Source: Massospora cicadina (taxonomy: Eukaryota > Entomophthoromycota > Entomophthoromycetes > Entomophthorales > Entomophthoraceae). From it: a DNA stretch of 64,000 bases. The notes beneath the pieces were generated by a model. That model saw nothing but the letters and a program-made list of their open reading frames with translations, was not told where the DNA came from and did not search any database. Location of the stretch: contig JAKSZP010002662.1 of assembly GCA_022478985.1 (NCBI GenBank), positions 186,001 through 250,000 on the forward strand, written 5' to 3'. This document shows, piece by piece, positions 35,216 through 47,792 of this stretch. Made by a program: the position numbers and the translations under genes. Each line of letters starts with the position of its first letter. Positions within the stretch are counted from its first letter, which is position 1.

Positions 35216-37388
35216 TAAAATGCATCCTAGGTGACAAATTGTTACTGTCTCAAGTTTTTGTACCCAGAAATTGCTATAAAATTAAGTTGGGATTTTTCTA
35301 ATACATTAAAATATACTATCCAACTCTGGCTTTAAGAAATTATAATCCTCACATGTAAAAATCTTAACATTTTTTGGCCCACCAAGTGAAGCAGATCTGA
35401 TAATCAACCCTGAACAAAGTGAAGGCAAGTCTTTTAAAATGCAATAACTATGCAGTATACAGATAGAAGACACCTTTCAGTATGGAATATCCCTATAGCA
35501 CAATCAGCAAAATGAAAGTTTTATATAATTGAACTGGGTCTAGTAGCCTAGTAAGATACCTGTGTTTGCGCACATTTTGAATTAAAATTAGAAGGCCATG
35601 ACAGTTACCAAGGTCATGCTTATCTATCTAAAAAGTTTAGCCACAGAAAATTAGGTAATAAGAATAAAAAGCCTCAAGGGAATCAGAGAAGCTTTATAAA
35701 AATTAATTGGAGATGGGGCGTTCTGATGATACATCATGCACAGGTTCAAAAACCAGTATATCTTAACACTGTAATTCTGGGGACAAGAGAATTAGTCAGA
35801 TCTATGCAAAGCGGTTTAGATTTTCACATCCAAAGATCTAGTCCGCACAAAGATATCATCACATTATTTAAATTATTAGCGCCACTTCCACATGGAAGAG
35901 TGTGTCACACCTCCCACAGGTTATTCCAAATGTGCCAAGCGTGGACACTTTCTGGAACGAGTTCTTTGAATGCCTCTATGCTACCACTTTGTGTGAAGCA
36001 GTGTTGCCCCTCACACAGCTCTTTAATACCGCAAATCCAAACCAACTACTTAAAGATTGGCCTTTTTTTAAATGTCCTTGTATAAGGACATTTACTAAAT
36101 TGAGATGTATTTATTGCTTTACTTTTTTCTAATACAGCATCTGGCTCAACGGAGATAGCGCAATGAAGCACCTGGGTCTGCACTAGGCTTTCAATTATTT
36201 AAATTAGTTCTTTAAAGAATTTTCATTTATGGATGTCTTGTACAGATATACCCAGCATAGCGCGCAAGGATGTTGTCCTGGGAGTTTGAATATATGTTCA
36301 AGATCTCCATGGCAATTTAACCTATCATAAATAATCAACAATCTAAGTTATTATCAACGAATCTTTTTTAAGGCCTAAATGCCTAATTTGAAACTTACAA
36401 TATAAAATTATGCATCTATACTAAGTCATTGCATACCCCCATACTGATTTTGTCATCTCAGGGTGCGCTCTCTCAGAAAAAAAATTTTAAAATAAAGAAC
36501 TAGAATACTTAACTAAAATAAAAAAATAAGTTTGGAATGCAAAAATTATGTCACAATTATTCTTGTTTTATATTTGCAAAGTTTTGGTATTATATAAGCC
36601 CCATTTGATCTTCAAATCATTGGTCAAGATATACGTTAGAGGGCTGCTAAGTCTGAGGAATTAGATAATATACTGCTAATACTATTCAATCATTTCTTTT
36701 TGGCTTGGACGCCATTGTAAAATCCTTGGTTACTCCATTGCCACAATTTTTTGTATTTTCTTGTCAATTAGTTCCCTGTGAATAACTTCTAAAGTATAGA
36801 GGGGTACATCTACACCTGTATAAAATCTTCCTCTACAGTACCAAAAAGAAGCATAAACCCTAAACACACCCTGGTGCAGAAGTATGACCTAGCTCACTTG
36901 GTGGATGAGCGTTAAGTCATGGCATTTTCCCTCAGTGATATGGCTCATCTACCTAAGATCTTAAATCCTTTTCTCTTAAACAAAACTATTAACATTTGTA
37001 AGATGAGAAAACTCAGGCTATGGAGTTCTTTTGGCGCATCACCATCCAACAGCATCATTATACTTCCACTCCTCCAACATACCAAAGACTAGCAATATTA
37101 TCAGTAATATTCCAATATTGAAAATTTCAAATCCCCCAGAATCCTATAATTCACATTTATTTAGCAAAACCAATCAGATAACTTCAAAAAAGTGATCTCC
37201 TAAAAATCCTCTGAGTAATAAAAATTACATAATCAAAAGTTTATCTATTTTATGGGATTTTACGGATGCACCAGTGCTCCAAAAACTTGGCCAAATCACC
37301 TATCAAACTGAGGATTGCAAGATGTTAGTTTCCTGATCCTACCAAGCCTCAAAAAAAATTTATAGCTTATATAGATCTAAACAATGAA
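35216..37388. other. No gene recognised
   Basis: Overlapping plus-strand frames at 35726-36132 (up to 119 codons) might continue the remnant above, but they carry no motif. The rest is AT-rich. Confidence 0.45.
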
Positions 37389-38551
37389 TGTTGTCAGGAT
37401 AAATTATTCCCAAAAAATCCAGCTTCATTAGATTATGTTCTTATCTGCTTGTCTGCTAGGATGCAATTATATATTAAAAACCTTAATGGAAGTAGGAGTT
37501 ATCATTTTATATTAACCTCTGTTTGGTGAATTTCCTAAAAGGTAGTTGACTGATTTGCCAGGATTTGAACCCCCATATTAGTGATGTTCCATCAGGGAGG
37601 ATCACTGAAATTGAACAAAGCTGTTTGATAATAGATTAAACCACTAACTATCTTGTCTCAGATTAATTAATCAGGGTTTTTCAACAAATAAGTGAGGTTT
37701 TTTGTTGTTGTTGCGCGTTAACAACGCTTTTTCTGAAGCAGCTTTCAGGTTAACCTTTAGCAACATGAGCTGCTGCTTATAGATAAAAGGTCCCATTACT
37801 TAAGATGATTGTTTGCTTGAAAAGAATAATATGTTTTAGTTGGACAAGTGCGTTATACATGCTACCTTAAAGACAACCCATGGCGGAGCATAGTTTAGTT
37901 GACGGTGGATACTGATTAGGTGGATGGATGAGCAGATGTGGCATTTATCTTTGGTGCAAATTGTGGAGGGCTAGTTAAATTGGCACTGGCTGCCGTTCCT
38001 TTTGAGGCTCTAACGTAAGAGTTGAGAGCTAAATCCCCCTATATATTCTCTATTATTTTAATAATACAGAATAAAATTAATAAGTCTCAAAGATAATTTA
38101 ACTGTTTATAAGTCTGTGTATTTTTCCTCTGGGAATAGAGTTGATGGATACTGATCCTTTGTCTATATAATTTTTGTTAAGCTCTCTGTGGGCTCCTGCG
38201 CCAAGACAAGAATGGAGAAAATCCATTGGAACCTCTGAACCTACTGATAATTTAAGTTTCATTTATAAGTTCCAATGTAAGAAAGGAATAAGTTCCTTGG
38301 CCCATATGTTATCAACTCTAGAGGAAGAGTTAGAAGGATATGATTTTATTTTTGTCTGGAAGAATTAGAAATACTTTAAGGATTAAAAGGAAAAGCGTTA
38401 GCACCATTCTAATAATGGAGACTATATCAATTTAATTGTAAATTATCAACTAGGACGATAGTCTTAATACTTTTAACATTCCATTCAATAATAGCAAAAA
38501 TCTATACAACGCACACATCAGAACCTGTGCATTATCCATAAAAAGTTTTCA
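37389..38551 (+). repeat. 5' LTR of E3
   Basis: Aligns with 41362-42540. Shared blocks include TCTGTGGGCTCCTGC (TCCGTGGGCTCCTGC), CCTCTGAACCTA, GGAAGAATTAG and CACACATCAGA.CCTGTGC. It ends TTTTCA just before the PBS. Confidence 0.65.
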
Positions 38552-38552
38552 G

Positions 38553-38566
38553 TTGGTGCTCACTAC
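38553..38566 (+). other. Primer-binding site of E3
   Basis: TTGGTGCTCACTAC, identical to the sequence after the 5' LTR of E1, in the position where a tRNA 3' end would pair. Confidence 0.6.
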
Positions 38567-38639
38567 ATGGGTAGCTGAGAATTTTTAGCAAGATTACAGA
38601 AGAGCATATCAGCAGAATGTCATAAATGAATAACTTGGA

Positions 38640-39720
38640 AACTGTGGATGGAATTGAAAACTGTTAAAAGGCGTATGCTGAACTCAGTGTCACAAGATCA
38701 TCTAGCTAGTTTGATAGTGAGTGACAAACATGAAGGATAAAATTATAAGTCACAAATGTTAACAGCAGTCTTAATGGCTAAAATCTCTTGAATTGTAAGG
38801 AGACTGAATTAATCAAAGAGTTATTATTCCAAAAAACTGAGTGTGAAGCGGATAAAGAACACTTCCACTGGATTTAAAAAGACGTATTGAAGATCTTAAA
38901 GTGCTTACAAGAACTCTAAATTCATAAATGCAATTGCGCATAGTGAAGGCGATTAAAGCTGACAATAAGATGCATGGAAGTGTAGCTGGGAAGGCACATC
39001 TCCCAAGAAATATGCTTTTAAGCTTTTTGCTTCAATTTCAGAGATGAGCTCTAAAAAACACTAATCATCAGTTGGGTTGCCAAGTAGAAATATTATGTTA
39101 CAGAAGAAACAAAATTTTTCAATACGCTGAAAATTACCTATGTTTCATGAGATAACGCATGGAAATTTTCACCTATTTAATAAACAATGTTCTGATATTG
39201 GGACTGACAAAGAGCATTAACTGTGATGAACTACTTGGGCACTGACTGCCAAAATCTGGTATTACCCATCTCAATGGGAAAAATTGGATTAACAACAACG
39301 CCAAAGAAGCAATCATGACTGAGTTTAGTTTTCCTGAATGGATGTCTAACTGTAAAAGAAAATATGAGAATTCAATTCTTAAGAACAAATATTAGCCAGT
39401 TTTGTCAATCAATTTTATTAAGAGGCACAACTCCTGGTGGGCGCAAAAGTTTTATCAGATTTTTATTTGCACATTGCAATGCAGACGGTGCTACAGCCCT
39501 AAGAGATCTGTTTGCGCCATAGTTTCTGCGCTGACAAATTAAACTTCAATATTGCAAATTGTGAAAGATATTATTAGGTTAAACTTGACGCTCAATGCGC
39601 TTGATTAATCTTATAAAGAAATTCTGGCTGATGGTGATCAGACTATGGCATGATTTTATGATGAGACTATGGGGAAATGTATCACTCTACAGAATTGAGG
39701 TAAAATATGGAAGAAATATA
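38640..39720 (+). pseudogene. gag of E3 (decayed)
   Basis: About 39220-39660 parallels E1 and E2 gag: NYLGTDCQNLVLP, a region matching AIMTEF, and so on, but with several frameshifts. The upstream 38640-38960 is the counterpart of the coiled-coil part and includes the H-KCNCA block also seen in E1 and E2. No polymerase follows. Confidence 0.55.
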
Positions 39721-40614
39721 TTGTTTCAAAACTGATAGAGAATCAAAAAGCACCCTCAAAAATGTGGTGCAAATGGACATTTTTCCGCCCAGTGTTGAAG
39801 AGCCAAGTGGAAAAATGAATCCACCTTTGCCTAAAGAAAAGGAAACTATTCAATATTTAGGAAAAGGTTCAGCAGTCTAGATATAAAACAATTCAACGCT
39901 GCATTCAAAAACTGTTCAGCCAGATATATGACCAAATGCAGTAGATACTTAATATTATTTGTAGAGGACTCAGGAGTGGTATCACTGTATTAAAATTTAA
40001 TGTAAAATACAAATGCTGTTATTAGAGAAAAGTCAAAGTCATAAGGAAATCATCCAGAAATTGTAAACAAGGTCGCTTGGCCTTATGCTAGTCAATTAGT
40101 AGAAATAGAACAAAATACTGATTTTGAGAATACTCAATTTAAAATGAAGTTGATGAAGCTAACATTAATATCAATCCGCGTTATTAAGGGATCATTTCCA
40201 GATTTGCTGGCGGGTTTGATTTTTAGTTAGTAAAGAAAATGATGCCAAGAATCAATTTTAAGATAAAATATTCATTAAGCTACAATTGAACTGGCAATTG
40301 ACGATATAGTCATATACTATGATACCAGAGGGATCAAGTGCCATATTTTGATGGTGATTTAAGATTAGGACCTGTCAAAATCAGTGACAAGTCAGCACAA
40401 ATGTCCAATGTTTGTGACGATTTGAGATTATTGCAAAGTTAGGGAAAGATTCCTAGACGCTGAGAAACATCACAGATGGTCACATAGTGAACAGAGTCCA
40501 TACTAAAACCTTAAAGTATTGTATCTAAGGAAATTTTATTGCAATGTTCCATTGGAATCTCTAAACCTACTGACAATAGGTTAAGTTACAGCGTGTTAGT
40601 TAGATCTAAAAAGT

Positions 40615-40697
40615 GGACCTCTGAACCATAGTTGCTCTTTATGGTAAAAAAGGGACTCTGAACCAAAATTGTTGAAAGTAAAAAGGACCTCAGAACC
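40615..40697 (+). repeat. GGACCTCTGAACC repeats of E3
   Basis: Three units: GGACCTCTGAACC (40615-40627), GGGACTCTGAACC (40652-40664) and GGACCTCAGAACC (40685-40697), spaced 33-37 bp. Equivalent repeats follow the integrase in E1 and E5. Confidence 0.7.
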
Positions 40698-41361
40698 TAA
40701 TAATAATAGATTAGGTCCCATTGCACAAAAGATAAGTAAAATATATGGGAAATATTTATCAAAAGAAGATCAACTTAAAAAATAGAAAAATTAAATCATA
40801 TATGAAAATAATATTGTTTTCTATTTCCAATTTATAGAGTATCTGGAAGTGATTCCACCTTTCATTGTTTAGTGAAGAGAAGGGGGATAATTTTAATGAA
40901 AGCAAATAAGACTGTGAAGGCAGCAGGATCAGCTCATGTGAACCTGGGTCCACTGTAAGAGGCACAAAGAAAGTTAATTAGAATATCTGCTCTGATAAAA
41001 ATGGAGAGCCCAGCTTGAGGGAGTACAGGAACCAAGTAATTGGTGAAGCTAACCAAGAATATCTTAAATGGCGTGGAGCCATAGAAGCCCAACATGGCGG
41101 AATACAGGGTTTATAAAACATATTATTGTTGAGATTGATCAAAATAAATCTAGTAAAAACTAGGACCATAGAAAATGCGCTCAAGTGAGGCAGCAGCTAG
41201 TAAAATGAAAGAGGAAGAACCATGTTTCTGAGAACAGGAGTAGGAAGAGTATCAAGTGAGGACAAAACCTAGTTATATTAAATCAAAATAAACTAGGATG
41301 TCTGAATTATGAGCATGCATGAGGCAGCATCCATTCCCTGATTTCTATATTTGCTGACAAA

Positions 41362-42540
41362 TATGGTCAATCAAGGAAAATAAATATTTCAGTATACCCA
41401 AATTATAAAGCTTCATTATTTTTATTATTATCTCTTGTCCACTACAGGTTTAATTATATATGAGAAACTCTGGTGGATGTGGGGTTATCGTTTTAAATAA
41501 CTGTTGTTTGGTGAAGGGACTAAAGGGATATTAACTAATTCTCTGGGAGTCAATTCTACCAGATTAGTGGTGTTCCTTCAAAGGAATATCCCTGATAACA
41601 ACAAGTTGTCCGGTTATTGTTTTACCCATTAGTACATTAATAAAATTGTATGAAATAATTGGATTTGTTGCCTTTTAAATAGGAGCTAATTGTAATTGTT
41701 GGGCGCTGACAACTATTTTTTCAGAAATGTTTAGGTTAACCTTTTAGGCATTGGGACCTTCTGTTAAGGAGTAAAAGGTCCCATTACCTAAGCAGGTTGC
41801 AATCTTGAAAAGGATAATCCTCAATGTTAGATGATGGCATTGGAACACACTATTTATAAAGCCAACCAATGGCAGATTAAAATCTAGTCAGTGGTGGGTA
41901 CTGACTAGGTGGATATATGAGCAAATGCATCATTTGACATTAGTTCAACTTGTGGAGGGCTAATTCATTGGAACCTTTGCCGTCCTTTTGGGGCGCCAAT
42001 GGAAGAGTTGTGCGCAAACATTCCTATGTGTTCAAATGGTTTTTATCTATTAAAGCATTATAAAATTGATAATTATCATAGATATTTAAGATGTCATACA
42101 TTTCTGTACCTTTTAATATTGGTATAAGAATTGAAGTAATTATCCCTCATCTATACATTGCTTTTCAAGTTCTCCGTGGGCTCCTGCATAAAGCAAGTAA
42201 GTGAAAGTTTCCTTGAAACCTCTGAACCTAACTTATAATGGGTTAGTTTCCATATTTAAGTTCTTTTATAAGAAAGGAAAAAGTCCTTCGTCCAGATGTT
42301 TCCAACTCTAGAAGAAGACTTGTAGGGATATTTTCCTTGTTATCTGGAAGAATTAGTTGTATCTTCAAGGATTAGAAGGAAGAGCTTTAGCACCAGTTTG
42401 GCTTTGGATACAGTACTTAATTTTGTTGTAAACATCTCAACAAGAGGGGATAGTATTCATATTATTGGTATCCCATCTAAAATATCAATAATCTATCTAA
42501 TACACACATCAGATCCTGTGCTTAAACTAAAGAGTTTACA
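41362..42540 (+). repeat. 3' LTR of E3
   Basis: Partner of 37389-38551, ending GAGTTTACA. Confidence 0.65.
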
Positions 42541-45444
42541 TAAGTCCACCTATTATGCCATGGTCCATTACCATGCGCCACTTTTAATTCGCCATCCCTG
42601 ATGATTAGGTAGCTGCTCCTATTATAATCTAGCCAATGACTCATTATTTTCATATATATTATAATAAAAGCCATCAAGATAAAATTTTTTCTAAGTTGTT
42701 CCCAGAAGATAATGCCACCCATTTACTATGTTTCTATTACAAGGAAATTCCTGTGTGATGAATGACATCATTTTAAAATTGCTGTCCATAATTATGTTAT
42801 GGATGAAACACTCATTTAATCCATCAGCACATTGGGATGATGATGACAATGAACAAAGGATTGAATGATTTCAAAAAAAAACATATTCCTGATATTGTGA
42901 CCAAGTTTGATTCATCAAATGACAATCTTTATATAACTCTTGTCAGATTGTTATCCAATATGCCCCTCTTATAACTAATTGCTACGCCAGCAGGCTGCGC
43001 GGTTACCTTTATTATAGACCTTTGACTTGTGGTGGGAGCATTTGGTACTATTGTAAACCACTACCTTCCCCATTTCAACCACTATTTTCCATAACTAAAC
43101 ATCATTTAGATGGTTATTCCTATTGCTCTCTGGGCCATCCATTGGGTTCTAGCTCATTCTAATTGGAAGCCCAGTCATCTCACAATTATTCACATTTCTG
43201 ACATAATCTCTTTATCAAGGAAATCTAAAAAGCTTCCTTTAAGTAACGCGTTTTGGATTTAGATTAAATTTTTGAAAGCTCATATTCTGGTAAACATTTC
43301 TTGATAGTGTTTAGGCGATACTGTTATGCGTAACTAAATGTTGATTAAGTTATAATAAGAAATAATTTGACAACATCTTTGACTGTCTAAAGATCCAGTC
43401 CAAGTCACGACAAAACATATAAGGGCCATTACAAAGTACTTTTGATATTATATTGTTTTTAAAGCCCTTTAATACTGTTCAATTCATTTTTTTGTGATTT
43501 TCAGGAAGAGCTCTAATCTATAGTAGCTGATTTGAAGTCTATTAACAGAATTAATTAAAGCCAACAAACATTAAATGTGTCATTTTTTCTTAGGAGTAGA
43601 TATTGAATTTTTTAGTTGACCTCATTAAACCAGTAATTATCTATCACCACTTTGTGTATCACACTCTTTTTTTATAGCAACAAAAGCTATGAAGTACATG
43701 AGCTTTTTGATGGGCTCAATAGGCTAGTTTTATTTAGTTTTTTTTCTTTGGAGTAATCTCTTATTATTATTTTAAAATCAATATTTTTGGACTTAAGCTT
43801 TAATATTATATGACAATACAGTATTTTTTGAATATCTCATGGTCATTGAGTCCTTTGATAAATATGTATTTCTATTCACTTATTTGACATCAAATCTTTC
43901 TGCTCCAATTCCATAAAATCTTGAAATACTTATATTAAAAGCTACTATTAAGTATTCTTATTAATAGATTCACAAATTTAAATTTTTCATTAAGCTACAT
44001 CTTTACTTTCAGACAGTCTAACTTAGCCAGTTCAAAATAATCTTAAGTAGATATAAAACTCTGAAAGATGCGAATTACAGATCTTGGTAATTCATGATGC
44101 TCCATGATCTATTTCATTATAACTAATGAACTTTAGTCTATAAGTATTATTTTCAAGCTTCTAAGCATGGGCATAACTTGTGATCTCTGCGTTAAATTTA
44201 CATAGTCTCATGAATGCTCAAACTTATTCCATTATTCAGAATAAATTGTATCTGGTAATTATCTATCTCAAATCTCAATAATAGTTCATTAGATAAGGTA
44301 AATGAATTGTTATATAATAGCATACAGATTTTTATATGATTTGATAAAAGCCCTCTAGTTGGAATATAAGGAAAACTGATAGTAGACTACATAACAATGC
44401 TATTGAGGAAGACATTTTCACCATAAACTCAAGGATATTTAATATTTTATTAAATAATTATAATATTTTTTGTCTAGGAACGCCCTAGGAGCCTTTTTTA
44501 AATTTTGTCTAAAATGTAAGGGTAAGATAGAGAAGGCTCATAAGGCATAAATGGTATCTTTCTCATATTTTAGCATCTTAGATCTTAGTCAATGGCCGGC
44601 ATAGATTTTTGTTTTTAATAAGCTTAAAGAAATGGTATTGACTTAAGCTCAGTGTCAAGTAACATTAAGACCTTGAGTTTTTGGATCATGACCTTGACTT
44701 TGGTAACGCTTTTTTTAGATATATTTCTAGTTGTTAGAAAAGTTTTTGTAAGATCTTGTGAAATCTTAAGCGCTTACATTTTTGCATTTCAAATTTATGT
44801 TAAAATTTGCCTACGTTTTTATATTCTTTGAAATGGTTAAAGCAAGCTGTTCACCTTCTTCATTGAAATTAGTTATATTGTTATGAAGTATGTCTTGCAT
44901 TAACTAAATGAGTATAACTCCTTCTTAGTTTGTTTCATAAATAAAGAGCTTAACAGATATAAACATTGCTTTATATCCCTTTAAAAGTGGTATCCTGACT
45001 CTCTAGGTCCTCATACTCATAGTTGTTCTCTCTTTTAATGTGCAAATTTACCAAAATTTCAGTCTTTAAAGTGTATTCTTATATATAGTAGACTTTTTTA
45101 CTAGAACTTGATAGACAAATTTATCAAGTGTATCATAGATCATGAAAATTTAGTTTATATTTCTTGCTCTAAAATTGTTCAGTATTCTTTAAAATATTTT
45201 TAAAGTCTAACTTTTATATTTTCAGACAATCTTGTAAGTCTTTTTGGTTTGTTTAGACAGTAATTTTCTCAGTTCATACATCCATTGCACAACAAGAAAA
45301 TCCGTTCTGTTGTCTTTGTGAACCAAATGTCTTGAGCGCAAGGAACATATAAATCTTGATAGTAGTTACAAACCCAATGATCTAAGCAACACTGTCTTTA
45401 AAGAGCGCACATTCATAAATCAATTGTTAATAGATGTTGAATTT

Positions 45445-45524
45445 TGAGAGTAATAATATGTTTTTTTAGTACTAGATGGTCCCAACCCAAGGGGGGGATT
45501 CATCGATGTGAGAGTAATAATATG
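45445..45524 (-). mobile_element. M1: 48-bp retro-insertion with 16-bp TSD
   Basis: TGAGAGTAATAATATG at 45445-45460 is repeated exactly at 45509-45524. The 48 bp between, read on the minus strand, end in GGGACCATCTAGTACT followed by an A-run. This is the longest of four insertions in the window sharing that 3' end, and it shows upstream sequence with a C-run and GGGTTGGGACC. Confidence 0.8.
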
Positions 45525-45891
45525 TTAAGCAGTTAAAAACTGATTCCTTTTCCCCAATTTCACAAATAAAAAGTCATGTTTAAATTCTAGTCACCTTATT
45601 TGTTGCCAATTTAGATGAACGTGTCTCTTTATTTTAGGTCCACAGCAATTCAGATCATACACTTGCACTGAGAATATTTTTAGCACATGACTCATTTACT
45701 TGATCATAAAGAGCCTTATAATGACCACTTGATCATCCATGCTGTTTTAATATATTGCTAAAATTCCAGATTGTAGTTTAATTATGAGTGGACATTGGGT
45801 TGAAGTAAGGCTTATATTTTGGGTCCTACTTAACTGGGACACTACATCTGAGGTGGCTAGGTGCTGCTGGTGAGTCTCTGAAATTGGTGTC

Positions 45892-45945
45892 CCTAAACGT
45901 CATCCTTTTTTTTTAGTACTAGATGGTCCTAAACGTCATCCTTTT
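45892..45945 (-). mobile_element. M2: about 18-bp retro-insertion with about 18-bp TSD
   Basis: CCTAAACGTCATCCTTTT at 45892-45909 is repeated at 45928-45945. Only ACCATCTAGTACT plus an A-run (minus strand) lies between. The T/A run makes the exact edge ambiguous by a few bases. Confidence 0.8.
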
Positions 45946-46561
45946 CTTGATGAATTTATTCCTAGAAAGGACCATACTTTCCCTAAGATTTTATATATTT
46001 CAAAATTTTTTATAAGGTTATACAAGATGAGTTATGTTGTCCAAAAATTCTTTATACATAGATAAGGTTTTTGTGATTAATCCAGAATCGTTTTCAAGAT
46101 CAAACCTGATCTTTGAGTTTCTTCAAGGATAATTAAATTATCTTAATAGAGAAGGGTCCATATAACACTGAGGTAGTAGCGTCACAAGTCTACTGGGCTG
46201 TACTTAAAACACGCTTAAGCTACACCTGGAGTTGCACCACTTCTTTTTCTGGTGACAGAAGTTTTCTCTTGGTAGATTTCCTCCATTGCAAAATTTCTTA
46301 GTATACTTCATAATGTTAAACTTCCATGTTCTTGATATTACTTATTTCTTACAAATTTCTCTCTCTGCATCATTTTCTTACAAGGATGTCACCCATATAG
46401 TGAGCATTAGAGTCAGCCTTCCATCACTTGCACAATTAACTTAGTATGATAAGACTGAAATGAGAAATAAAGATCGTGTTTATCACAAAGTTGACATAAA
46501 AATAAAAATTTGCACTAAATATTATTTTTCTTTTAGCGCATAATTGCTGCTTTAGAGCTTA

Positions 46562-46566
46562 CTAAA
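46562..46566. repeat. 5-bp TSD of E1, left
   Basis: CTAAA here and at 56744-56748, just outside the two LTRs. Five bases is usual for Ty3/gypsy integrases. Confidence 0.75.
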
Positions 46567-47744
46567 TATTGGGATTTTTGCCCATATTCCCAGCCTGCTA
46601 GATTACCAGGAATCGCTAGGGGATAATTCCCTAAGGCGAGATGAATTGGAAATTGGTTGACCTAGATTTCAGAGTTACTATGTTTGGGGGATTTTGGGAT
46701 ATTTTCCTGGTCATATCCATTGGGGATTGATCTGGACGAATGCTTAAGATCTCATCAGGCGGAGTTGCCAATGAAATAGGGGCATCTGATAGTGATTAAC
46801 TATCAAGTGTTTCAATTGGGATCGGTCAGGTTTAATCACTGAATGATTGGGAATGAAAGCAGTAAGTTGTGAGGCGAGTGATGCCACCTGCAACTAGCAA
46901 ATCAATCAGTTGGTTTGTGACCTGCCGTAATGGGTAATAAATCCCATTCCCAATTCAGGTCACTAGCCAAATATGGTTGGTTCACTTTGTTCAAGAGGAA
47001 AACTTTAGAGACACGTTTTCTGACTCTTTCCGTTTAAGTTTCAAGGATGTCCAACGATGGAATCCTAGCCAGGATGGGGAAGACCATTGCTACTAAGATG
47101 AGGATGGGTGATTCAGAGGCGTCAACTGCTGTTTCATCGAATAGGTATCAACTGAGAGTTAGACAATCAAATCCCCACTATAAATCCTAAAATTCACTTA
47201 TAACAGAAAAACAGAGTTAAAAACAAGATTCATAAAACAGAGTTATAGAGTTATATAGATATACAGTTATATAGTTTTCATCCAGTATATAGTTTAAGTA
47301 GTAAACTTTATCAGCTTTCAATTGTTCTATTCTTCTCAAGGATATTATTGCTGTGTGCAATATTTGAGAGACTCTTTAAGGAAAAGAGTAAAGATCTGAG
47401 CGGGGATCTAGAGAAGAAGCAGAAACAAAAGAGATTGCTGCCAACTGTGTGTTGGATTAAAGAAACTGTAACCAGGGATTCTCAGAGAATATTGGGTTGG
47501 ACTGTATGAGGGAACAAATCCATATATCAAGACATCTCAAGTATTTTGAGTGGGAATACTGGCCGAGCGTTGGGCCAAGATCTAAGAATTCCATTCAACT
47601 ATGGATAATAGCAGTCATACTATTGTCAACAAATAATACCAAATACTATACAACGTGGACAAAGTGCAAAAGAACCAAACCTGTGCAAGTAAAAGTTTAT
47701 AGGAGTTATTTGCCAATAATATCCAGAACCAATAAATTTCTACA
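46567..47744 (+). repeat. 5' LTR of E1
   Basis: 1178 bp, starting TATTGGGA (the 3' LTR starts TGTTGGGA) and ending TTTCTACA. Nearly identical to the 3' LTR. A chance open frame (47497-47778) is duplicated in the 3' LTR and is not a gene. Confidence 0.9.
47178..47185 (+). promoter_or_regulatory. TATA-like box in the 5' LTR of E1
   Basis: CTATAAAT, conserved at 56178-56185 in the 3' LTR, lies about 560 bp before the LTR end. It is a plausible core promoter, by position and sequence only. Confidence 0.35.
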
Positions 47745-47747
47745 AAT

Positions 47748-47760
47748 TGGTGCTCACTAC
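47748..47760 (+). other. Primer-binding site of E1
   Basis: TGGTGCTCACTAC begins three bases after the LTR end. The TGG start fits a tRNA CCA end. E3 has the same sequence. Confidence 0.65.
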
Positions 47761-47792
47761 AGGGGTGTAGTTGAGTAGAAGAACTCAGAAGG

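Larger units (their letters stand above)
37389..42540 (+). mobile_element. E3: gag-only Ty3/gypsy element
   Basis: Two LTRs of about 1.17 kb (37389-38551 and 41362-42540) flank an internal region of about 2.8 kb with a PBS (TTGGTGCTCACTAC), decayed gag, a block similar to the pre-protease region of E1 (about 40060-40200), the GGACCTCTGAACC repeats, and a purine tract. RT, RNase H and integrase are absent. No TSD was found, and the outer LTR edges were judged only by mutual similarity. Confidence 0.65.
42541..46561. other. AT-rich spacer with two micro-insertions, no gene recognised
   Basis: No family motif in any frame. The only clear structure is the pair of short TSD-flanked insertions at 45461-45508 and 45910-45927. 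Confidence 0.5.

Noticed and set aside
35726..36132. 119-codon and 76-codon overlapping open frames
   Set aside because: No motif, start context or homologous copy; kept only as a possible continuation of the unassigned remnant.
37562..37580. GATTTGAACCCCC, a perfect inverted tRNA B box
   Set aside because: It lies in the E3 LTR, the corresponding LTRs do not conserve it, and no acceptor or anticodon arms are found.
47497..47778. 93-codon open frame (and its copy at 56447-56644)
   Set aside because: Lies within the E1 LTRs and is duplicated only because the LTRs are. No protein family match.
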